A stretch of DNA of 64,000 nucleotides, from positions 1-64,000 of the forward strand of contig NZ_NIZW01000007.1 in the NCBI RefSeq assembly GCF_002727185.1. Direction: 5' to 3'. This document shows positions 34,899 through 44,515 of this stretch, one piece after another. Positions within the stretch are counted from its first letter, which is position 1; each line of letters starts with the position of its first letter. The notes beneath the pieces are model-generated. The model saw only the letters and a program-made list of their open reading frames with translations, did not search any database and was not told where the DNA came from. This stretch comes from Rhodopirellula bahusiensis (GTDB lineage Bacteria; Planctomycetota; Planctomycetia; Pirellulales; Pirellulaceae). Position numbers and translations under genes: made by a program.

Positions 34899-35687
34899 CT
34901 ACGGCCAGCTCGGCTTGCGTTTTTCAAGGAACGCGGAAACACCCTCGGCGGCCGATTCGGTCGTGCAAGCCGAGGCACTGTCGGCCGCCGCTGCTGAAAT
35001 CTGAGTCAGCAACGCTTCGCCGACGCTTTCGTTCAGCAATCGTTTGGACGCTTGCACCGCTTCGGCGGGACCTTCACTGCACCGAGCCGCCCATTCGCTT
35101 GCCACCACCCAAACTTGGTCGGAAGTCACCGGCGATTGGCACAGCAGGTTCAAACGCTGGGCCTCATCCGCGTCGATGGTCTCTCCCGCCAAAGTCAGCC
35201 TGGCAGCCGAGGCCGCACCAATCCGAAATGAAAGCAACGCGGTCGTCACGCCTCCGACCAAACCACGACGCGCCGCATCGGCGGCAAAGGTCGCTCGTTT
35301 GCTGGCCACGCACAAATCCGACGCCAGCATCAAAGCGAAACCGGCTCCGATCGCCGATCCATCGACGGCGGCGATGATCGGCTTGGGGAATCGCAGCATC
35401 TTCTCGCAGGTTTCCGAAACCGCTCGCCAATATTCGAACCATTGCTGCATCCGTTCCGATTCAGGCAAATCTGCGATCTGCTGAAAAACTTGCAGGTCGA
35501 CTCCCGAGCAAAAATGATCGCCTCGCGATGACAGAACGACCGCCCGTGCTCGTTTTTCTTGGTGCACATCGCCGAGAGCTTCGTTGAGATCAAACAACAA
35601 TCCGGGACTGAGAGCACCATGCTTTTCCGGCCGGTCAATCAAGATAGTTGCCACATTGTCGTGAATTCGAACATCCAAATGTTGCAT
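34899..35687 (-). CDS. enoyl-CoA hydratase/isomerase family protein
   Basis: The 262-residue protein has the crotonase fold. SSRGDHFCSGVDLQ (about 53-66) is the first oxyanion-hole loop and AAVDGSAIGAGFALMLASD (about 108-126) the second. It usually acts on acyl-CoA thioesters (hydration, isomerisation or cleavage). The Glu found at the second catalytic position in true enoyl-CoA hydratases is not obvious, so the exact reaction cannot be called. No beta-oxidation partner genes are adjacent. It ends 11 nt after the repeat island and is followed on the same strand by nothing; the DUF72 gene lies upstream (51-nt gap). Confidence 0.85.
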   Translation of the reverse strand: MQHLDVRIHDNVATILIDRPEKHGALSPGLLFDLNEALGDVHQEKRARAVVLSSRGDHFCSGVDLQVFQQIADLPESERMQQWFEYWRAVSETCEKMLRFPKPIIAAVDGSAIGAGFALMLASDLCVASKRATFAADAARRGLVGGVTTALLSFRIGAASAARLTLAGETIDADEAQRLNLLCQSPVTSDQVWVVASEWAARCSEGPAEAVQASKRLLNESVGEALLTQISAAAADSASACTTESAAEGVSAFLEKRKPSWP

Positions 35688-35738
35688 GGGAAAAGCCTGC
35701 GGGGAGAAGCCAGTTGGGGAGACGTCGTACGGATCGAT

Positions 35739-36641
35739 TCAATCCAGCAACGACAATTGTTCGGGAGATTGTGGAGGGCGAGGCAGGGTGAAGTCCACAC
35801 CCGGCATGGCACCGGCCAATTTCGCTAGCAACAATTCGGCAAACTGCGGTGCCAAGCGATCATCAGGCGTGTGCGTGAACACGATCGGTCGCAAACCCGT
35901 CTCCAGCCAACCAATCAAGATCGGCAACCACTGATCCAAGAATGTATCGGCAAGCTCGACCCGATTGCGTCCCACGATTCGCAATATTGGCCGCTGGGCC
36001 GTGACCGTTTGTCGGACTGGCGTTCGCGGCTTCCTCGCCTGCGACTTTTCTTCAATCGCATCTTCAGGCGGTGATTGAAACAGAGGGCGGCTATCAAACG
36101 TGACCTTGTCGATCTGAAGGTCTCGCAGCAGATCGTTCACGCGAGCTTCGTTGTCCGCGGAGTCGAACCAATCGTGATGCCGCAACTCAACTGCCCAAGG
36201 CAACTCACGTGGCAAACGGCGAAGAAACCGGGCCAGCACGGGCAATCGATCGGGACCAAAGTTCGGCCCGAGCTGCAAAAACGTCGGGCCCAAACGGTCG
36301 GCTTTCGCAATCACTCGCAACCGAGCCAGAAACTCTCGCACCTCGTCGTCGCAGTGCTGGAGCATGCTGTCGTGCGAAACCTGCTTCGGAAATTTGAAGC
36401 AAAACTCGAACCCGTCGGCGGCTTGCTCAGCCCATCCGCGGAACGTGGACTCACCGGGAACCGCATAAAACGTGCTGTTTCCCTCGACGGTGTTGAAAGT
36501 CCGTGTGTACCACGCAAGCCAGTCCTTTCGCGGCGTTTTGGACGGATAGACCACGCCAGCCCAACCATCGCAGGACCAAACTGGAGTACCGATCGAAACC
36601 GGCCACGAAGGAGACGAATGAGTTTCGTGAGATTGTTTCAC
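35739..36641 (-). CDS. DUF72 (YecE-like) protein
   Basis: I choose the GTG at 36641 because the family's conserved start, ...SIGTPVWSCDGWAGVVYP..., begins about 15 residues later; the frame is open to 36752 with no family features. The product is about 300 residues and shows the DUF72 pattern: FEFCFKFPKQVSHD, GPTFLQLGPNFGPDR, ELPWAVELRHHDWF. The fold is a TIM barrel, and no catalytic activity is established that I know of. A middle segment (about residues 205-240) is charged and less conserved. It sits upstream of the crotonase gene on the same strand. Confidence 0.85.
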   Translation of the reverse strand: MKQSHETHSSPSWPVSIGTPVWSCDGWAGVVYPSKTPRKDWLAWYTRTFNTVEGNSTFYAVPGESTFRGWAEQAADGFEFCFKFPKQVSHDSMLQHCDDEVREFLARLRVIAKADRLGPTFLQLGPNFGPDRLPVLARFLRRLPRELPWAVELRHHDWFDSADNEARVNDLLRDLQIDKVTFDSRPLFQSPPEDAIEEKSQARKPRTPVRQTVTAQRPILRIVGRNRVELADTFLDQWLPILIGWLETGLRPIVFTHTPDDRLAPQFAELLLAKLAGAMPGVDFTLPRPPQSPEQLSLLD

Positions 36642-37003
36642 GCGGCGAATATTCCGGCGACGCGGTGCAAGATGAGTGAGAAAAAAGAGGGAACCACAGT
36701 AGAGCAATCGTCCGGCAACCTTGCTGCTTTCCATGTGAAATCGGATTGCCACGACGAAGAAAACTGGGGAACATTTCGCAGCCAGACGAAAAGAGATCTT
36801 TCAGAAGCGACGCATTTCGCGAAACTTTGTCGTCGGCCTCGGGACTGGGGAGTGGTTGCAAACGCCCCGGAATGCCAACCGAATGCATTTCACCCGCAAT
36901 TCGGCCTTGACAGGAATGGCTTAGCCGCCATACTTCGCCGCTTGCAAAAATCTCGGCCCAAGTTGCGTGCCGCGACACATCACCGTCCAATTGCATTGTT
37001 TTC
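36642..37003. other. 362-bp divergent region before rpsL
   Basis: The region separates the DUF72 gene (minus) from the ribosomal cluster (plus). It holds a sigma-70-like promoter candidate at 36907-36934. If the DUF72 start is the upstream ATG (36752), its first 37 codons fall here. Nothing else was seen. Confidence 0.4.
36907..36934 (+). promoter_or_regulatory. candidate promoter of rpsL operon
   Basis: TTGACA at 36907-36912 is a perfect -35 box, and CATACT at 36929-36934 matches the -10 box at four of six positions, with 16 nt between. The rpsL start is 69 nt further. Planctomycete promoters are less well defined, so this is a candidate. Confidence 0.45.
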
Positions 37004-37369
37004 ATGCCAACGATCAATCAACTCGTCCGTAAAAACCGGAAGCAGAAAAAGAGCCAGAGCAAGTCGCCGGTTCTCGAGAAATGCCCTCAAAAACAGGGTG
37101 TTTGCCTGCAAGTCCGGACCATGACCCCCAAGAAGCCAAACTCGGCTTTGCGGAAGATCACCCGGGTTCGATTGAGCAACGGCAAAGAAGTCACCGTTTA
37201 CATCCCCGGCGAAGGCCACAACCTGCAAGAGCACTCGATCGTACTCGTTCGCGGTGGTCGTGTTCGCGATTTGCCCGGTGTTCGATACCAAGTTGTCCGC
37301 GGTTCACGCGACGCATTGGGTGTTGACGGCCGCAAGCAATCCCGCAGCCGTTACGGAGCCAAGAAGTAA
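37004..37369 (+). CDS. rpsL: 30S ribosomal protein S12
   Basis: The 121-residue protein has the full S12 pattern: [12 protein letters not shown] start, KKPNSALRK and [12 protein letters not shown] near the decoding site. The PNSALRK and GRVKDLPG-type loops are where streptomycin resistance changes arise; here GRVRDLPG is seen, so the equivalent of the usual Lys is Arg. It is the first gene of the str-type cluster, followed by rpsG after 74 nt. Confidence 0.97.
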   Translation: MPTINQLVRKNRKQKKSQSKSPVLEKCPQKQGVCLQVRTMTPKKPNSALRKITRVRLSNGKEVTVYIPGEGHNLQEHSIVLVRGGRVRDLPGVRYQVVRGSRDALGVDGRKQSRSRYGAKK

Positions 37370-37443
37370 GGCCCAGCCCTTCACTTCTCGGCATCTGTCG
37401 TTTCCAAATCATTCACTTCCCTTCGTAGCTCGATCAGACATTC

Positions 37444-37917
37444 ATGGGACGCATCACTTCCAGCCGCTCGCAACTCATCGGCGACCCGCGGCACCACTCG
37501 TTGCTGGCTAGCAAATTCATCAACTGCTTGATGCTGGACGGAAAGAAGACCACCGCACAGCGAGTCTTCTACGATGCCCTGGAAGAGATCGGCAAACGCC
37601 ACGAAGGTGAAGAGACTCCTATCGAAGTCTTCGAAGCGGCCTTGGAAAACATCAAGCCATACATCGAAGTTCGCAGCAAGCGAGTCGGTGGTGCTAGCTA
37701 CCAAGTCCCAATGCAGGTCAACAAAGCTCGCCAACAAAGTCTCGCGATCCGCTGGATCCTGGCTGCCGTTCGCGACAAAAAGGGCCGCCCAATGGCCTTG
37801 AAACTGGCCGACGAATTGCTGGCTGGCTTCAAGAAGGAAGGCGCCGCCTACACCAAACGCGAAAACACGCACCGCATGGCTGACGCCAACAAGGCATTCG
37901 CTCACTTCGCATGGTGA
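37444..37917 (+). CDS. rpsG: 30S ribosomal protein S7
   Basis: This 157-residue protein is S7, the primary binding protein of the 3' domain of 16S rRNA. It shows [16 protein letters not shown] early, then [25 protein letters not shown] in the middle (with a SxRVGGA core) and KREDTHRMA-like [15 protein letters not shown] at the end. The length matches the family. It lies between rpsL and fusA, spaced 74 and 143 nt. Confidence 0.97.
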   Translation: MGRITSSRSQLIGDPRHHSLLASKFINCLMLDGKKTTAQRVFYDALEEIGKRHEGEETPIEVFEAALENIKPYIEVRSKRVGGASYQVPMQVNKARQQSLAIRWILAAVRDKKGRPMALKLADELLAGFKKEGAAYTKRENTHRMADANKAFAHFAW

Positions 37918-38060
37918 TCCGCCGCGAACGACTGAATTGATTTTCAGCCGCTACGCGCGATGCCCTCTAACGTTCACAATTGGTCGCGATTCGGTTCTGC
38001 CGGATCGCGATTTTTCTTTGCGCACCCGCCCCAAAACGCTTCCCAACGCACCGACCCGCC

Positions 38061-40154
38061 ATGGCCGCCGACATATCCAAGATTCGCAACATCGGGATCA
38101 TCGCCCACATCGACGCTGGCAAAACCACCGTCACCGAGCGAATGCTCTACCTCAGCGGCGCAAAACACCGAGTTGGACGAGTCGACCACGGCACCACCGA
38201 CACCGACGATGACCCCGAAGAACAAGAACGCGGCATCACGATCTTCAGCGCCTGTGTGAAGTACGGCTGGGGCGACTACAACATCAACCTGCTGGACACC
38301 CCCGGCCACGTTGACTTCACCGCCGAAGTCGAACGCTGCCTCCGAGTCCTCGACGGAGCGGTCGTGGTGTTCTCCGCACGCGAAGGCGTCGAGGCCCAAA
38401 GCGAAACCGTGTGGCGACAAGCTGATCGCTATGAGGTCCCTCGTATCGTGTTCATCAACAAGATGGATCGCGAAGGCGCAAGCTTCGAGACCGTCTTCAA
38501 CGACATCGGACCTCGACTGGGCGGCCGACCAGTCGCGGTCGAACTTCCGGTCGGTGAAGGCCCCGCGCACGTCGACAACCCGTTCCGCGGCGTGATTGAC
38601 CTGGTCAACATGAAACTCTTGCAATTCGACCCAGAAACGGAAGGCAAGCAAGTCACCGAGACCGATCTACCGGAGGAACTGGCCGACGACGCCGCGATCT
38701 GGCGAGAGCAGATGCTGGAAGCGGTCTACGAGATCAGCGAAGACGCAATGACACTGGCGATGGAAGACAAGGAAATCCCTCGCGATGTGATCCTGGCAGC
38801 TCTGCGAAAAGGCTGCCTCGACCGCACCATCCAACCCGTCTTCTGCGGCTCCGCTCTCCACGGAATCGGCGTGCAGCCACTGATGACCGGCGTCGGAAAC
38901 TTTCTCCCCAGCCCGCTGGATCGCCCAGCGGTCGAAGGCCACGACCCAAAGAAACCCGACAAAACACTCTCCCGAAACCCAGACCCGAAAGAGCCATTCT
39001 GCGGCCTCGTTTTCAAGATTTTGCCCGCGAAAACGGGCGACAATTATTGGATCCGGATCTACAGCGGCGAGCTAAAACAAAACTCTCGCGTGCAGTGCCC
39101 CAACCGAGACAAAAAGGAGAATGTCGCCCAAATTTGGCAAATCCACGCCTCGAAAAAGGAACGCGACGGGCAAGTCGATTCCGTCGGCGCCGGCGATATC
39201 TGCTGCGTGATCGGACCGCGATTCGCCATCACCGGCGACACGGTTTGCGACACTAAAGAAGCGATCGAACTGCCCAGCATCAAATTCGCCGAAACAGTGC
39301 TCTCGATGGCGATCGAACCAGAAAGCACGGCAGACCGAAAGAAGCTGGAAGAAACCCTCGACATGCTCCGCCGCCAAGACCCGACGTTCCGGGCGGTCGA
39401 CAACGAAGAGATCGGCCAGACGATCATCAGCGGCATGGGCGAACTGCACCTCGAAGTCATCCAGCACCGCCTGACTCGCGACTTTGGACTGAACGTCAAG
39501 TTCTACAAGCCTCGCGTGAACTACCGCGAAACCATCGGCGGCAACGCCGAACTGGTCGGCCAATGCAACCGCGTGGTTGGCTCGACGCAGATGTTTGCTC
39601 GGCTGAAAGTGAAGATCAGCCCAACCGAAAACCCGTCTGACCCCGTCGTTGTGTTCGACCGACTTTCGCCTGATGCCGGCCTCCCCAATGCGATCCGAAG
39701 TGCGGCCATCGACGAACTTCGCGACCGAGCGGAAGGCGGCGGCATGATCGCCGGATTCCCGCTATCCGGCGTCCGAATCGATGTCCTGGACGCGGAAATG
39801 GCTGAAGAAGGCAGCGATGAAGTCGCATTCCGAATTGCCGCTGGCGATGCATTCGAAAGCGGCCTGCAAGCCGCCGGCCCCGTGCTCCTCGAACCCGTCA
39901 TGCGAGTCGAGGTCACCACACCGGAAGACTACATGGGCGAGATCGTGGGCGACCTTCAACAACGCCGCGCGATCATTGCGTCGACCGAAAGCCGCGGGGC
40001 CATGACCGTGATCACAGCTCACGCTCCACTGAAAGAAATGTTCGGCTACTCAGGAGCGGTTCGCAGCCTTAGCCAAGGCCGAGCCGGAAGCAGCATGGAA
40101 CCCTACGGCTACCAAGCGGCACCCAAAGAAGACGCCGATAGCTTCCAGTACTAG
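38061..40154 (+). CDS. fusA: translation elongation factor G
   Basis: The ATG at 38061 starts MAADISKIRNIGIIAHIDAG. The frame is open to 37980 but that part has no EF-G features. The 697-residue GTPase drives ribosomal translocation. Seen: G1 AHIDAGKTT (15-23), a switch I region DHGTTDTDDDPEEQERGITI, DTPGHVDFT, NKMD, and domains III-V ending in GYSGAVRSLSQGRAGSS. The switch I sequence differs from common EF-Gs and has an acidic DTDDDPEEQ run, as in the spirochaete/planctomycete/delta-proteobacteria EF-G types. It is third in the str cluster. Confidence 0.95.
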   Translation: MAADISKIRNIGIIAHIDAGKTTVTERMLYLSGAKHRVGRVDHGTTDTDDDPEEQERGITIFSACVKYGWGDYNINLLDTPGHVDFTAEVERCLRVLDGAVVVFSAREGVEAQSETVWRQADRYEVPRIVFINKMDREGASFETVFNDIGPRLGGRPVAVELPVGEGPAHVDNPFRGVIDLVNMKLLQFDPETEGKQVTETDLPEELADDAAIWREQMLEAVYEISEDAMTLAMEDKEIPRDVILAALRKGCLDRTIQPVFCGSALHGIGVQPLMTGVGNFLPSPLDRPAVEGHDPKKPDKTLSRNPDPKEPFCGLVFKILPAKTGDNYWIRIYSGELKQNSRVQCPNRDKKENVAQIWQIHASKKERDGQVDSVGAGDICCVIGPRFAITGDTVCDTKEAIELPSIKFAETVLSMAIEPESTADRKKLEETLDMLRRQDPTFRAVDNEEIGQTIISGMGELHLEVIQHRLTRDFGLNVKFYKPRVNYRETIGGNAELVGQCNRVVGSTQMFARLKVKISPTENPSDPVVVFDRLSPDAGLPNAIRSAAIDELRDRAEGGGMIAGFPLSGVRIDVLDAEMAEEGSDEVAFRIAAGDAFESGLQAAGPVLLEPVMRVEVTTPEDYMGEIVGDLQQRRAIIASTESRGAMTVITAHAPLKEMFGYSGAVRSLSQGRAGSSMEPYGYQAAPKEDADSFQY

Positions 40155-40186
40155 GAACGCCTCCCGCACGAAGAACACCTAGTCAA

Positions 40187-40735
40187 TCACGAAGCCTGGA
40201 CCTGCGTCGGGGCGATGACCATCGCGTCACCTTCACTCCCTGACCAAGCTGGCAATTGGACCTGCGAAGCCTGCCAACCGGCGTGCACAACCTTGCCCTC
40301 CGTTGCCCCAGCAGACTCGCCCACCCAGCGCACCCGAGCCGAAGACGCGGCCGCGTCGACCGGAATCGATTGCCCCTCAGCCGCTTCAACCAATGGCTTG
40401 ATCACCAACAATCGATCCAGCGTTTGACGACACTGCTTCAAACAGGGCCGGGCCGCGGCACCAACCTGGTCGTCGCCGTACTGATCCAAATCCTCGTGGA
40501 TCAAATCCACCAAACGAGCGTCCCGCTGAAGCGCGGCCAGCAGCGTGACCGCGTCGCTCTGCAGCGACTTCGGCTTGACCGGCTCCGCCGGCTTCTGCTC
40601 CGCAATTACGGGCGAAAAAGTGACTGAATTCGGCGTGACCGGATCAGTTCCATCGAGCGCCAACGCCACTCGCTCGGCGACCCGAGGATCAAACATTGCC
40701 CGCCAAAACGCTCTCAGAGCCAAACCCAAACGCAT
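40187..40735 (-). CDS. DUF2760 family protein
   Basis: This 182-residue protein fits DUF2760: a short amphipathic N-terminus (MRLGLALRAFWRAMFDP) followed by a long helical-plus-strand body, with VTLLAALQRDARLVDLIHEDL in the centre and an Asp/Gln-rich end. No catalytic residues stand out. It converges with fusA (32-nt gap) and is followed by no gene on its own strand. Function is unknown; its place between fusA and the S10 cluster is noted because such strand switches are unusual there. Confidence 0.8.
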   Translation of the reverse strand: MRLGLALRAFWRAMFDPRVAERVALALDGTDPVTPNSVTFSPVIAEQKPAEPVKPKSLQSDAVTLLAALQRDARLVDLIHEDLDQYGDDQVGAAARPCLKQCRQTLDRLLVIKPLVEAAEGQSIPVDAAASSARVRWVGESAGATEGKVVHAGWQASQVQLPAWSGSEGDAMVIAPTQVQAS

Positions 40736-40826
40736 CTCGATGTCACCTCAAGAACCAATCACAGCCACGGAAAAGCCAACCAAACAGGCTGACCTCCCAC
40801 CAGAACAAACTCAAAGACACGAACGA

Positions 40827-42131
40827 CTAAGTCGCTGAAGAAGCAACCGACCCCAGATCAGCTTCCTTGGATGCCAAACACTTGCCGATTTGACGAACCG
40901 CTTGCCGCAGCCGATGCTCGTTCTCAACCAACGACATCCGCAAATAACCCTCACCCGCAGCACCAAAACCGCTCCCCGGACTGACCGCGACATTGCCTTC
41001 TTCAAGCAACATCATGGCGAAATCCATCGTGCTCATCTGGCTCTTCCAAGGCTCTGGCACCTCCGCCCAAACAAACATCCCAGCCTTCGGCGGATTGACA
41101 TTCCAACCCAATCGACGCAGACCGCTTACCAACACATCACGCCGGCCCTGGTAGACCTCCGACTGCTTCAAAACGGTCGCTTCCGTTTCGCGAAGCGCGA
41201 CGATCGCGGCAATTTGAATTGCCTGGAACATGCCGTAGTCGTAGTAGCCCTTGATCGTGCCCAAACCGCGAACCATATCCGCGTTTCCGGCACAGAATCC
41301 AACACGCCAACCGGCCATGTTGTACCCCTTGCTCATCGTCGTGAACTCGACACCCACATCCTTGGCACCGGGAGCTGACAGGAAGCTCGGCGGAACATAG
41401 CCATCAAAGGCGACATCGGCGTAAGCAAAGTCGTGAATCACCATCAGGCCATACTTCTTGGCCAAACGAACCACCTCGACAAAGAAGTCCGCCTCGATCA
41501 CAGCCGACGATGGATTGTGCGGGTAATTAACGATCAAAACCTTCGGACGAGGCGTCAAATTCTCGCAGGTGTAAGCCACATTGCTCAGGAACTTGTCCGG
41601 ATCTGCGACATCCAGCGCGACCACGTTGCCAGACGCCAAAATCACTCCGTACATATGAACCGGGAAGTAGGGCGAAGGAATGATCGCCGTGTCGCCGGGC
41701 CCCATCAGAGCCAAACACATATGCGAGAACCCCTCTTTGCTTCCCAAGCAAGCGATGATCTCGCCCTCAGGATCCAAACGCACGCCATATTTGCGGTGAT
41801 ATTTGCTGGCGACTTCGCGACGCAGGTTCGTGATCCCGTTCGACTTGCTGTAACCGTGATTGCCAATGTCAGCAGCGGCGTCATTCAGCTTTTGAACAAC
41901 CACTGGATCCGGCGGATCCGATGGATTCCCCATCCCCAGATCAATCACATCGTCCCCGGCACGCCGCTTCTGATACAGCAAATTGTTGATGCGGCCGAAC
42001 ATATAAGGCGGCAAACGGTCGACCCGCGAGGCCATCTTCACTTCGAATTCCGCTGGCTCAGGATCCGTCGTGGGCGAATCAATTGCAGGTGCGTCGATGT
42101 TGGGCGTGTCGGGATTAAAGGTGTCACTCAT
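40827..42131 (-). CDS. PLP-dependent aminotransferase, class I/II
   Basis: The ATG at 42131 is chosen; the extra 64 codons upstream look non-coding. The 434-residue protein matches fold-type I aminotransferases of the AlaC/LL-diaminopimelate aminotransferase group. YPHNPSSAV and [13 protein letters not shown] bind the cofactor, and [16 protein letters not shown] carries the PLP Lys. [17 protein letters not shown]-type residues (here [11 protein letters not shown]) give substrate contact. It probably transaminates alanine, glutamate or a related amino acid; the exact donor is not readable. An Asp/Pro-rich, non-conserved N-terminus of about 30 residues precedes the body. Confidence 0.9.
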   Translation of the reverse strand: MSDTFNPDTPNIDAPAIDSPTTDPEPAEFEVKMASRVDRLPPYMFGRINNLLYQKRRAGDDVIDLGMGNPSDPPDPVVVQKLNDAAADIGNHGYSKSNGITNLRREVASKYHRKYGVRLDPEGEIIACLGSKEGFSHMCLALMGPGDTAIIPSPYFPVHMYGVILASGNVVALDVADPDKFLSNVAYTCENLTPRPKVLIVNYPHNPSSAVIEADFFVEVVRLAKKYGLMVIHDFAYADVAFDGYVPPSFLSAPGAKDVGVEFTTMSKGYNMAGWRVGFCAGNADMVRGLGTIKGYYDYGMFQAIQIAAIVALRETEATVLKQSEVYQGRRDVLVSGLRRLGWNVNPPKAGMFVWAEVPEPWKSQMSTMDFAMMLLEEGNVAVSPGSGFGAAGEGYLRMSLVENEHRLRQAVRQIGKCLASKEADLGSVASSAT

Positions 42132-42261
42132 TTTGACGCCGAGGTGAAAATTGCCAGGAAACAAACGAAATCGGCCAGCCCCTTCGAGACCGGCCCGAGC
42201 CGCATTCTCACACGCACCCGCCACATTCGTGTAGGGGGAATCAAACTTTTGGCCCGAAATT

Positions 42262-42795
42262 TCAATCGAACTGCAATCGAACCAGCCATTCGGCCGCGCT
42301 GAGAACACCGATGAACACGACACCGAACCCCATCCACCAGTTCGCTTTGCCCGACGAACTCCGGCCGAACCACGCCACCCTCACGGCAACGACCACCAAC
42401 GCCAAAACAAATAACCCCAGCAGCATCCCAGCAAAACTCGCCTGGGCAGAAGCAACCAAATCACCACGAGTCAACCAACTCCAAGAAGTCGTCATCCCAC
42501 ACGCTGGACACCGAATCCCAAACAACATCCGCATCGAACACGGCGGCAAACCCAACTGCTGATGCGTCCCCAATCCCGCTGAAGCCGGCGACAAAGAACG
42601 AGCCACACCCAGCAACCCTCCGCCGACCAACGCACCCGTGATCATCAGCAAACGAAACCACCAAGCACACCGATTCGCGGACAAACCAACCGGCGCGGGC
42701 ACCGACTGCCTTCCCAAATCCCCCGCTTTGACTCCACTCGAGAGCGAAGCCGAACCCTCTTCCACAGAACCCACCAAACGAACACCTACACGCAC
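42262..42795 (-). CDS. DUF2752 membrane protein
   Basis: The family core is clear: [34 protein letters not shown], with CPACG and a Gly-Asp pair, flanked by hydrophobic helices (about 45-65, 125-150 and 155-175). The start is uncertain: the open frame reaches 43026 with a TTG, but the first ~75 residues look unlike a real protein. I use GTG 42795 (177 residues). DUF2752 proteins are small multi-pass membrane proteins, with CPxCG suggesting a metal site or disulfide. The function is unknown. It lies upstream of the aminotransferase on the same strand. Confidence 0.7.
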   Translation of the reverse strand: MRVGVRLVGSVEEGSASLSSGVKAGDLGRQSVPAPVGLSANRCAWWFRLLMITGALVGGGLLGVARSLSPASAGLGTHQQLGLPPCSMRMLFGIRCPACGMTTSWSWLTRGDLVASAQASFAGMLLGLFVLALVVVAVRVAWFGRSSSGKANWWMGFGVVFIGVLSAAEWLVRLQFD

Positions 42796-43057
42796 AAAAC
42801 AATCCAAGAACAAAAACCAAAACAGCCCGCTCAACCCAACCTGCCTCGACGAATCAAAACAAGCCAACCAACACCGACTCAAGGCCACGATCAATCGCGT
42901 CGATGACCATTGCCTTGGCGAATCCAATTCTCCAAAGACAGAGTGCTTCACGGAGACGTTCTCAGGCTTCCTAGCACGAATTGAACCTTCGCTCACCAAT
43001 GCCAAGGTCAATCCCGGCAAAATCAACGGCTTTTTTTAATCAATTGTTCAAAAGCCG

Positions 43058-43086
43058 TTGACGCTCAAAGACGCCAACCGTACATT
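43058..43086 (+). promoter_or_regulatory. candidate promoter of S10 cluster
   Basis: TTGACG at 43058-43063 and TACATT at 43081-43086 are separated by 17 nt, the ideal spacing. The rpsJ start is 70 nt downstream. This supports the S10 cluster being transcribed on its own, separately from the rpsL-fusA unit. Confidence 0.55.
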
Positions 43087-43155
43087 CTCGCCTCCCCACA
43101 GCAAAGTTGCCGTGAGGAATGGACTCGTTTCTCGTTCCCGACTTGGAAGTAAGCA

Positions 43156-43482
43156 GTGTCAACCGGCCCCAGCGAAGTCATCCGCATTCGAATGGAAGCG
43201 TACGACCATGCCGTGCTGGACCAGAGTGCCCGCGACATTGTCGACACAGTCAAAGCGACAGCCAGCATTGTGCATGGCCCCATCCCTTTGCCAACCCGAA
43301 TCGAGCGATACACGGTCCTGTCGAGCCCCTTCGTCAACAAGAAGGCTCGTCAACAATATGAAATCCGAACGCACAAGCGTTTGGTGGACATCGTTCAGGC
43401 ATCCGCCAAGACGATCGAAGCACTCAACAAGCTAAGCCTGCCGGCTGGTGTCGATATCAAGATCAAGGCGTCCGCCCGCTGA
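43156..43482 (+). CDS. rpsJ: 30S ribosomal protein S10
   Basis: The 108-residue product begins at GTG 43156. It has the S10 signature in the middle, [39 protein letters not shown], which includes the PLPT loop, and a C-terminal DIKIKA strand. S10 also joins transcription antitermination via NusB. It opens the S10 cluster but is separated from rplC by 335 nt, more than usual. Confidence 0.96.
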   Translation: MSTGPSEVIRIRMEAYDHAVLDQSARDIVDTVKATASIVHGPIPLPTRIERYTVLSSPFVNKKARQQYEIRTHKRLVDIVQASAKTIEALNKLSLPAGVDIKIKASAR

Positions 43483-43817
43483 TCGGTCGACAATCGCACT
43501 CCGCAACCCCGGCATTCAACTGACAAAGAGCCCTCACTGATTGAGCTGACGCGAATCACTTCGCCGGCAACATCAGTCTTCAAACGGCCTCCCAGTCAGA
43601 ACAAGATCGGACCCCACGGCGACAAGCCACCTCAGAGGGGACCGACTCAAGTTAACCCCATCACACACACGAATTGGTCACGGTTTTCCGCATGGACGGA
43701 AGTCGCGACGAAATCACTTGGGCTCGGCGTCCGCCGACCACCTGAGCCGATCGTCACGAAAGTCTCGGAACTCCTATCGAATCGCACATCGCTCGCTGAC
43801 CGCGAGCAGGAACTGTT
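43483..43817. other. 335-bp gap between rpsJ and rplC
   Basis: No gene, hairpin or promoter was convincing here. The gap could hold an L4-type or other leader control of the downstream genes, but no such structure was recognised. It splits what is normally a tight rpsJ-rplC junction. Confidence 0.4.
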
Positions 43818-44504
43818 ATGTCACCATCTATCCTTGGCCGTAAAATCGGGATGACTCAGATCTTCCTGGAAGACGGAACCGCTGTTCCCGTCACGGTCGT
43901 GCAAGCTGGCCCTTGCCACGTGCTGCAAGTACGCAGCAAAGATCGCGACGGCTACGAAGCTGTTCAAATGGGTTTCGAAGACAAGCCACGCCGCTTGGCA
44001 AAACGCAGTGAGCGTGGCCAGGTTGCCACCATCGAGAGCAAACGCTCCAAGAAGCGTTCTGCCGCTGGTATCGAAGCCCCGACCAAAGCAGATTGTGAAC
44101 CACAGCGATTCGTTCGCGAATTCCGCGGACCATCCGAAGCAAACGTCGGCGACACCCTTACCGTTGAACAGTTCAACGATGTCAAAAAGGTTGATGTCAC
44201 CGGAAACAGCAAAGGCCGCGGATTCGCGGGTGTCATGAAACGACACAACTTCGCTGGACAACGTGCCACCCACGGTGTCAAGAAGTGTCACCGTCACGCC
44301 GGTGGTACCGGGATGAGTGCATCGCCGAGCCGCACGTTCAAAGGCAAGCGAATGGCTGGCCAGTACGGCAACGCCAAAGTCACCACCCGCAACCTTGAAG
44401 TCGTTCGCGTCGACGCAGAAAACAACCTGCTGATGATTCGCGGTGCGGTTCCTGGACCTAACGGCGGCTTTGTCTCGATTCGTCAAACCAACAAAGTCGG
44501 CTGA
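43818..44504 (+). CDS. rplC: 50S ribosomal protein L3
   Basis: This 228-residue protein is L3, which sits near the peptidyl transferase centre. It has GRKIGMTQIFLEDGTAVPVTV at the N-terminus, and the family motif near the C-terminal third: HNFAGQRATHGVKKCHRHAGG, then SPSRTFKGKRMAGQYG. The length is slightly above the usual 205-215. It is followed after 11 nt by rplD. Confidence 0.97.
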   Translation: MSPSILGRKIGMTQIFLEDGTAVPVTVVQAGPCHVLQVRSKDRDGYEAVQMGFEDKPRRLAKRSERGQVATIESKRSKKRSAAGIEAPTKADCEPQRFVREFRGPSEANVGDTLTVEQFNDVKKVDVTGNSKGRGFAGVMKRHNFAGQRATHGVKKCHRHAGGTGMSASPSRTFKGKRMAGQYGNAKVTTRNLEVVRVDAENNLLMIRGAVPGPNGGFVSIRQTNKVG

Positions 44505-44515
44505 GGAATACAATC

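Noticed and set aside
43483-43817. Ribosomal leader or riboswitch before rplC
   Set aside because: No stable stem or known leader pattern could be made by eye.
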